A stretch of 5,460 nucleotides of DNA from an uncultured Sphingobium sp. GTDB taxonomy: Bacteria > Pseudomonadota > Alphaproteobacteria > Sphingomonadales > Sphingomonadaceae. The translations under genes were made by a program, and so were the position numbers. Below, piece by piece: positions 1 through 5,460 of this stretch (position 1 is its first letter; each line of letters begins with the position of its first letter). The DNA is taken from contig CAMLFF010000226.1 in the NCBI GenBank assembly GCA_946479185.1, positions 1 through 5,460 on the forward strand, read 5' to 3'. The notes under the pieces were generated by a model, which saw only the letters and a program-made list of their open reading frames with translations, was not told where the DNA came from and did not search any database.

Positions 1-68
1 ACAAGGCTGAAGCCGAAGAGATCAAGAAGAAGCTTGAAGAAGCCGGCGCGACCGTCGAACTCAAGTAA
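1..68 (+). CDS. rplL: 50S ribosomal protein L7/L12, C-terminal end (partial)
   Basis: These bases encode the last 21 residues of L7/L12, the flexible stalk protein of the large ribosomal subunit that recruits translational GTPases. The reading frame starts at base 3 and ends at the TAA at 66-68. The peptide has the family's closing helix and strand, with the pattern EEIKKKLEEAGATVELK, very close to the E. coli ending ALKKALEEAGAEVEVK. The rest of the gene lies left of the window, and rplJ is expected beyond it. An intrinsic terminator begins 46 bases after the stop, so this is the last gene of its transcript. The identification is sure despite the short fragment, because this tail is strongly conserved and a partial rpoB lies downstream on the same strand. 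Confidence 0.95.
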   Translation, partial: KAEAEEIKKKLEEAGATVELK

Positions 69-78
69 TCTGCTTGGC

Positions 79-104
79 GACCGGAGGCGTCAAACCCTCC
101 AGTC
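79..104 (+). other. Small hairpin in the rplL 3' untranslated region
   Basis: GGAGG (83-87) pairs with CCTCC (96-100) around an eight-base loop. After a C-A mismatch the stem continues as GAC (79-81) with GTC (102-104). It lies between the rplL stop codon and the intrinsic terminator and has no U-tract of its own. It may stabilise the mRNA 3' end or help processing; that role is inference. Confidence 0.45.
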
Positions 105-114
105 AAAGAATTTG

Positions 115-147
115 GGGCGTGTCCGAAAGGATGCGCCCTTTTTCTTT
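115..147 (+). terminator. Rho-independent terminator of the rplL transcript
   Basis: GGGCGTGTCC (115-124) pairs with GGATGCGCCC (129-138) over ten pairs, two of them G-U, closed by a GAAA tetraloop. It is followed directly by TTTTTCTTT (139-147). Stem, stable GNRA-type loop and U-tract make a textbook intrinsic terminator. An A-rich run (105-110) precedes the stem, so it may also work weakly for the convergent minus-strand gene that ends at 192. Its position means that rplL transcription largely stops here and does not continue to rpoB. Confidence 0.9.
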
Positions 148-191
148 GGTTGTAGGTGGATGATTAGGCAGCGTTCGTCACGGCGGACGCT

Positions 192-851
192 TCAGCTCTG
201 ATCCCCGCGCGCCGCCTTCATCGCCTGCAATGCGTCCTGCAGGCTCTCATAGGTCGAAGGCTTGGGCTGATCGACGGCGATTGGGGTGACGACAACCCCG
301 TCATCCGGCGATGACGCCGTGTAGCCGATCAACTCATAATCGCTCACGCGGGCACGCTCACCGAGGCGCCAGAACAGGAAAATGGCCGCCAGCACCAGTG
401 ATCCCACAAGCCCGTAGAGCGGCCATCTCTCCGCCAGATCATCATCGCTACGCTGGCGCTTGGGCGCTTCCGCAGGCGCAGCGACGGTGGGTACAGCCGA
501 CAGGGCAACCACGGCGTTGGTGGCAAGACCTTGCTCGTTTTGAATTTCGGCACCGGCAGCATCAGATGTTGCGGCGGGTGCTGGGCGTCGTCGCCAGCGA
601 CGATCCGCCATGCGCGGCTCGATGATCTCCAGCTCTCCTGCTCCCGCCTCGTCCGGTGCGAGCATCGGCGCGCGAATTTCGGCGCTCGTGCCATCTTCGC
701 CATCCGACTGAGCGATTGCAACCGATCGGCTGCGGCTTGAGATATTGGCGTCTTGATCGTCAGGCGCAATTTGGGCTTGCCCCGGAAAGGAAACCGTGGC
801 GAGAATGCATAGCGACGGCGCGAGCCGTCGAACGGATCCCGATAACCTCAT
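192..851 (-). CDS. Unrecognised exported single-pass membrane protein
   Basis: I do not recognise a family. From the ATG at 851 the protein has 219 residues. The start at 851 is preferred over the in-frame ATG at 875 because it follows a purine-rich GGGGCTGGGA and puts a classic signal peptide at the very N-terminus: basic MRLSGSVRR, then a hydrophobic LCILATV core, with possible cleavage after GQA near residue 26. Next comes a long, low-complexity Ala/Pro/Asp/Glu-rich stretch with an Arg cluster (DRRWRRRPAP). A transmembrane helix, WPLYGLVGSLVLAAIFLFW, follows at about residues 143-161, then Arg residues and a tail of about 58 residues. If the signal is cleaved, the disordered part would be periplasmic and the tail cytoplasmic (positive-inside). 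The gene is convergent with rplL and divergent from apt. An uncleaved signal anchor with two membrane spans is the alternative. Confidence 0.7.
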   Translation of the reverse strand: MRLSGSVRRLAPSLCILATVSFPGQAQIAPDDQDANISSRSRSVAIAQSDGEDGTSAEIRAPMLAPDEAGAGELEIIEPRMADRRWRRRPAPAATSDAAGAEIQNEQGLATNAVVALSAVPTVAAPAEAPKRQRSDDDLAERWPLYGLVGSLVLAAIFLFWRLGERARVSDYELIGYTASSPDDGVVVTPIAVDQPKPSTYESLQDALQAMKAARGDQS

Positions 852-968
852 ATTCCCAGCCCCAATATGGGACATGCGTTAGGCATATCGGCACGACGAT
901 GTAAAGATTTGTCATAATTTCCGGGCATCGCGGCGCGATATTCGGGGTGATGACGCCTCAATCCTGAC

Positions 969-973
969 AGGAA
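969..973 (+). promoter_or_regulatory. Ribosome binding site that favours the apt start at 980
   Basis: AGGAA lies six bases before the ATG at 980 but directly abuts the in-frame ATG at 974. This spacing supports 980 as the translation start. A third candidate ATG at 1001 has no purine-rich sequence before it, although it would give a family-typical N-terminus. Confidence 0.55.
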
Positions 974-979
974 ATGATA

Positions 980-1540
980 ATGCCCGGCTCGCAACAGCGC
1001 ATGACCGCCAATGACGATCTCAAGGCGCTCGTGCGCACAGTGCCGGATTACCCCCTGCCGGGCATCCAGTTTCGCGATGTCTCGACCCTGCTCATCGATG
1101 GGGAGGCATTTTGCGAAACGATCGACCGCCTTGCCGCGCGGCTCGACCCAGCGCAGGTCGATTACATCGCGGGCATTGAAGCACGGGGCTTCATTGTAGC
1201 GGGCGGCCTCTCCTATGCTTTGCGCAAGGGCAAGCTGATGCTGCGCAAGCGTGGAAAGCTGCCCGGCGACACGGTGGGCATCGACTATGCATTGGAATAT
1301 GGCACGGACCGGATCGAGATGCATCTGGGCGCGATATCGCCCGGCAAGCGGGTCGTGCTGGCCGACGACCTGCTGGCGACCGGCGGCACGGCGCTCGCTG
1401 CGGCATCCCTGTTGCGCAATCAGGGCGCAATTGTGGAGACGGCATTGTTCATTGTCGATCTGCCTCATCTGGGCGGGAGCGCGCGCCTGCGAGCGGCGGG
1501 CATCGAGCCGGTTTCCCTGATGGCATTTGGCGAGCATTAA
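980..1540 (+). CDS. apt: Adenine phosphoribosyltransferase
   Basis: This enzyme joins adenine and PRPP to make AMP and pyrophosphate in cytoplasmic purine salvage. From the ATG at 980 it has 186 residues (E. coli Apt has 183). Visible landmarks are PGIQFRDV near 28-35, EARGF at 67-71, RKRGKLPG at 89-96, the LEYG segment with its presumed catalytic Glu at 106, and the PRPP-binding loop VVLADDLLATGGT at 125-137. The RKRGKLPG form resembles human APRT, where E. coli has RKPGKLP. The start at 980 has a Shine-Dalgarno sequence; starting at 1001 (MTANDDLKAL) would give 179 residues and is also credible. The next gene, mtnN, begins five bases after the stop, so the two are almost certainly cotranscribed, and MtnN produces the adenine that Apt uses. 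I saw no clear promoter in the 104-base gap shared with the divergent gene. Confidence 0.93.
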   Translation: MPGSQQRMTANDDLKALVRTVPDYPLPGIQFRDVSTLLIDGEAFCETIDRLAARLDPAQVDYIAGIEARGFIVAGGLSYALRKGKLMLRKRGKLPGDTVGIDYALEYGTDRIEMHLGAISPGKRVVLADDLLATGGTALAAASLLRNQGAIVETALFIVDLPHLGGSARLRAAGIEPVSLMAFGEH

Positions 1541-1545
1541 GCATC

Positions 1546-2208
1546 ATGCGGATCATCATTCTCGCCGCCCTGCCTGAGGAGGCCGATGCCTTCATGCCCG
1601 GGTTGGGCAGCATCGTGCAGGATGCCTGGCTGAGCGTGCGGCACATCCAGACAGGCGCCCACGATATCCGCCTCGCGACGACACGCATCGGCAAGGTGAA
1701 TATCGCAACGGCAGCCGCGCGCCTTCATGCGCTGCATGGCGCCGACCTGCTCATGACGCTGGGCACGGCGGGCAAGCTGAGCGCGATTGCGGGCGATTGC
1801 TTCTACCTCGCCCGCGCGATCCAGCATGACTATGGCGCGCGAAAAGCGGAGAGCTTCGTGCATTATCCGCCCGGCGCCTGGCCGATGGGCCCAGCCAACG
1901 TTAAAGCCTTTGTCGCAATGGACGATCCCGGCAGTGGCTTGCCCGCGGCCTGCATCACGAGCGGGGACGCTTTTATCGAGGATGGCGCTTATGCCCGGCA
2001 CCTCGTTGCCGCGCTGGATGCTGATGTGGTCGACATGGAGACGGCGGCGGTTGCGCAATATGCGGCGCAGATCGGCTTGCCTTGGGCCGGGATCAAAGCC
2101 ACCACCGATGATGCAAATCATGAGAGCGCCGGGGATTTTCACGCCAACCTGCTGGCAGCCTCTCATCGCGCCGCACAAGCCGCCGAGAGGCTGATTGCGC
2201 ACCTATAG
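1546..2208 (+). CDS. mtnN: 5'-methylthioadenosine/S-adenosylhomocysteine nucleosidase
   Basis: The enzyme hydrolyses methylthioadenosine and S-adenosylhomocysteine, releasing adenine plus methylthioribose or S-ribosylhomocysteine. It recycles by-products of polyamine and methylation chemistry. The protein has 220 residues (E. coli MtnN 232). It opens with the family's MRIIILAALPEEADAF strand and loop, so Glu12 matches catalytic Glu12 of E. coli. RIGKVNIATAAA (48-59), LGTAGKL (72-78) and SGDAFI (139-144) follow. VDMETAA places Glu165 at the position of E. coli Glu174, and ATTDDA places Asp188 at that of Asp197. All three catalytic residues are therefore present. It starts five bases after apt with no clear Shine-Dalgarno sequence, which suggests translational coupling. 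Exact preference between the two substrates, or a related purine nucleosidase activity, cannot be told from sequence, but the superfamily is secure. Confidence 0.87.
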   Translation: MRIIILAALPEEADAFMPGLGSIVQDAWLSVRHIQTGAHDIRLATTRIGKVNIATAAARLHALHGADLLMTLGTAGKLSAIAGDCFYLARAIQHDYGARKAESFVHYPPGAWPMGPANVKAFVAMDDPGSGLPAACITSGDAFIEDGAYARHLVAALDADVVDMETAAVAQYAAQIGLPWAGIKATTDDANHESAGDFHANLLAASHRAAQAAERLIAHL

Positions 2209-2310
2209 GCTCGCTACGTGCGCGCGCAGCACAGTTGGGCTTTGATCTGCTGGCACAGTTTAGTAAGCCGTGCGTTCTGGATTACAGATATCATTATGTA
2301 AGAGGTCTAT

Positions 2311-2862
2311 ATGGCGCGCATCCCTACTCCCATGCTGACGATCGCCAGCATTTCGCTCGCATTTGCCCTGCAGGGATGCGGCGCCAAGGCTCCGGCTGGC
2401 GCACCGCCGCCGCCCGTCCCATTTGCGGAGGGTATCCTCTATAACAATGCAGGCCAGCGCACCGGCATCGTGACGCTCAAGCCCACTGGGGATATGTTGC
2501 AAGGCAGCGTGACCGTCACCGGCAGCCTTACGCCCGGCCAGCATGGCATGCACATCCACGCCATTGGCCAATGCACCCTGCCCGACTTCACTTCGGCGGG
2601 CGGTCATCTTAACCCGGGCGGCAAGCAGCATGGGCTGGAAAACCCTGCCGGATCGCATGAGGGCGACTTGCCGATGCTGATCGCCGATGCGAGCGGCGCG
2701 GCATCGATGAGCTTCACCGTGCCTGCGACGCTGAGCACCTTGTTCGATGCAGACGGCGCAGCCTTCGTCATCCACGCGGATGCCGACGACATGAAAACCG
2801 ACCCGACCGGCAATAGCGGATCGCGCGTGATGTGCGGCGTGCTGTATCGCAAGCTGAGCTAA
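2311..2862 (+). CDS. sodC: Cu,Zn superoxide dismutase, predicted lipoprotein
   Basis: SodC converts superoxide to oxygen and hydrogen peroxide in the periplasm or on the outer envelope. The protein has 183 residues. The N-terminal hydrophobic segment ends in the lipobox-like LQGC, so Cys23 may be lipidated. Gln at the -2 position is less usual, and ordinary signal cleavage is the alternative. A Pro-rich linker (about 27-38) leads to the catalytic domain. Copper ligands are His81, His83, His99 (bridging) and His155; zinc ligands are His99, His107, His116 and Asp119. The disulfide is Cys88-Cys175 and the active-site Arg is Arg172. The spacings 99-107-116-119 match human SOD1 His63-71-80-Asp83 exactly. 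AGAGG at 2301-2305 is a good ribosome binding site five bases before the ATG. It lies 102 bases after mtnN with no terminator seen between them and no convincing own promoter, so readthrough from apt-mtnN is possible. Confidence 0.94.
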   Translation: MARIPTPMLTIASISLAFALQGCGAKAPAGAPPPPVPFAEGILYNNAGQRTGIVTLKPTGDMLQGSVTVTGSLTPGQHGMHIHAIGQCTLPDFTSAGGHLNPGGKQHGLENPAGSHEGDLPMLIADASGAASMSFTVPATLSTLFDADGAAFVIHADADDMKTDPTGNSGSRVMCGVLYRKLS

Positions 2863-2870
2863 ACCTGCTG

Positions 2871-2919
2871 ACATTGCGGGCCTTCCTGCGGCAAAAGCGC
2901 TGGAAGGCCCTTGCAATGT
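2871..2919 (+). other. Long bulged hairpin just after sodC
   Basis: ACATTGC plus GGGCCTTCC (2871-2886) is complementary to GGAAGGCCC (2902-2910) and GCAATGT (2913-2919), giving sixteen Watson-Crick pairs with a two-base TT bulge on the 3' side. The 15-base loop can add three more pairs. It starts nine bases after the sodC stop. No U-tract follows on either strand, so it is not a standard intrinsic terminator. A 3'-end stabiliser or RNase III-type processing site for the sodC mRNA is plausible but inferred. Its 3' arm overlaps the -35 box of the candidate promoter at 2910. Confidence 0.7.
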
Positions 2920-2937
2920 CCCGACTTGGGATTATAT
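2910..2937 (+). promoter_or_regulatory. Candidate housekeeping promoter upstream of rpoB
   Basis: CTTGCA (2910-2915) and TTATAT (2932-2937) are separated by 16 bases. They match the alphaproteobacterial housekeeping pattern CTTGAC-N17-CTATAT at four of six and five of six positions. Transcription would begin near 2943-2945, just before the first stem of the candidate RNA. It is the best promoter-like sequence I found between rplL and rpoB. It could serve a small RNA, rpoB, or both. Confidence 0.42.
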
Positions 2938-2943
2938 CGCAAC

Positions 2944-3095
2944 TCATAAGGATCGCGTCGGCTTGTCCGATTGATCCTCCTGCCTTCACCCGGGAAAGCA
3001 TGCCGACTTGCGCACGGCCTGCATCAAGCATGGGGTAAAGACCAGGCCATCAGACGCTGTAGTGCGGATCGGACAGTCCCGACCCGCACTTTTTT
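2944..3095 (+). ncRNA. Candidate small RNA or rpoB leader RNA of about 150 nt
   Basis: The call rests on a promoter-like sequence at 2910-2937, three successive stems and an intrinsic terminator, with no convincing gene inside. Stem 1 pairs CGC-GTCGGC (2954-2962) with GCCGAC-TT-GCG (3002-3012), again with a TT bulge. Its 39-base loop contains CCTCCT (2976-2981), an anti-Shine-Dalgarno motif. Stem 2 pairs GGCCTG (3016-3021) with CAGGCC (3043-3048). Stem 3 is the terminator at 3061-3095. Exposed CCUCCU loops are known in several alphaproteobacterial small RNAs that base-pair with mRNA leaders, which makes a trans-acting role conceivable. It does not look like 4.5S, tmRNA, RNase P RNA or, as far as I can judge, 6S RNA. 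The 5' end is estimated from the promoter. The alternative is an rpoB leader that terminates early. Confidence 0.38.
3061..3095 (+). terminator. Intrinsic terminator between sodC and rpoB
   Basis: AGTGCGG (3061-3067) pairs with CCGCACT (3084-3090), and after one A-C mismatch TCGG (3069-3072) pairs with CCGA (3079-3082). The loop is ACAGTC. Five further T residues (3091-3095) follow the T that closes the stem. This is a strong Rho-independent terminator on the strand of rpoB, about 100 bases before its start codon. It either ends a short independent transcript or attenuates transcription into rpoB. TTTTGCG (3092-3098) can also pair with CGCAAAA (3112-3118), forming a further hairpin that includes the U-tract. 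Confidence 0.85.
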
Positions 3096-3142
3096 GCGTG
3101 CCGTGAGGTGTCGCAAAAGGCAGCCCTGAGCTGCTGAAGGCT

Positions 3143-3171
3143 GAATTTTCGCTGCAATGCGAAAGTTTTTT
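3143..3171 (+). terminator. Terminator-like hairpin in the rpoB leader (possible attenuator)
   Basis: GAATTTTCGC (3143-3152) pairs with GCGAAAGTTT (3159-3168) over ten pairs, two of them G-U, around the loop TGCAAT. A T-run covers 3166-3171, the last three bases lying beyond the stem. The stem is A/U-rich and weaker than the terminator at 3061. It ends 26 bases before the rpoB ATG, so it lies within any rpoB leader and could act as a partial attenuator or as a pause or processing site. Function is inferred from shape alone. Confidence 0.45.
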
Positions 3172-3196
3172 GAGATTTATTTCAGGCAGGACACGC

Positions 3197-5460
<2,264 letters not shown>

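Noticed and set aside
876..979. Promoter pair in the divergent gap before apt
   Set aside because: TTGTCA (909-914) resembles a -35 box, but the nearest -10-like sequence CGATAT (936-941) is 21 bases away, too far to support a call. The minus-strand candidates were equally poor.
848..1537. Antisense frame opposite apt (229 codons)
   Set aside because: It covers nearly all of a clear apt gene in the opposite strand, has no recognisable domain, and is explained by GC-rich codon bias.
1537..2202. Antisense frame opposite mtnN (221 codons)
   Set aside because: It mirrors mtnN almost end to end; the sense protein has all catalytic residues, so this is a shadow frame.
2209..2310. Own promoter for sodC
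   Set aside because: TTGGGC (2235-2240) with TTTAGT (2259-2264) at 18 bases matches too few consensus positions, and no other pair was better.
2260..2916. Antisense frame opposite sodC (218 codons)
   Set aside because: It overlaps the complete sodC gene and part of the downstream hairpin, with no family features in its translation.
3000..3038. Possible 12-residue leader peptide before the terminator at 3061
   Set aside because: An ATG follows GGGAAAGC and is closed by TAA, but the Shine-Dalgarno match is poor. The peptide has no run of one amino acid that would suggest ribosome-mediated attenuation, and it is also the tail of a longer frame that overlaps sodC.
2832..3038. 68-codon plus-strand frame overlapping the end of sodC
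   Set aside because: It starts inside sodC without a ribosome binding site and runs through the long hairpin and the promoter-like sequence; nothing supports translation.

Overview
The window reads as a chromosomal segment of an alphaproteobacterium, most likely a sphingomonad. The reasons are the GC-rich codon use, the style of the RpoB amino terminus, and an outer-envelope Cu,Zn superoxide dismutase next to ribosomal and RNA polymerase genes. The class is fairly secure; the order is inferred from remembered family resemblance, not from a search.

Layout. Bases 1-68 are the last 21 codons of rplL (ribosomal protein L7/L12), followed by a small hairpin and a textbook intrinsic terminator with a GAAA tetraloop (115-147). 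A convergent minus-strand gene (192-851) encodes an unrecognised exported protein with one transmembrane segment. Divergent from it are apt (980-1540) and mtnN (1546-2208), five bases apart. Then comes sodC (2311-2862), a predicted lipoprotein with every metal ligand in place. A 334-base non-coding stretch (2863-3196) holds a long bulged hairpin, a good alphaproteobacterial-type promoter, three further hairpins (one with CCTCCT in its loop), a strong intrinsic terminator, and a second terminator-like hairpin just ahead of rpoB. rpoB starts at 3197 and runs off the right edge after 754 complete codons, with no frameshift.

How the genes work together. MtnN releases adenine from methylthioadenosine and S-adenosylhomocysteine, and Apt converts adenine to AMP, so the pair forms a compact adenine recycling unit. 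SodC and the exported protein are envelope proteins with no obvious link to that pair. In many bacteria rplJ-rplL-rpoB-rpoC is a continuous transcription unit. Here about 3.1 kb and four accessory genes separate rplL from rpoB, and a terminator closes rplL, so rpoB must have its own expression control.

Most of the window is ordinary housekeeping content. The part most worth attention is the non-coding stretch before rpoB. It looks either like an independent small RNA of about 150 nt or like an attenuated rpoB leader, and the sequence alone does not decide between them.
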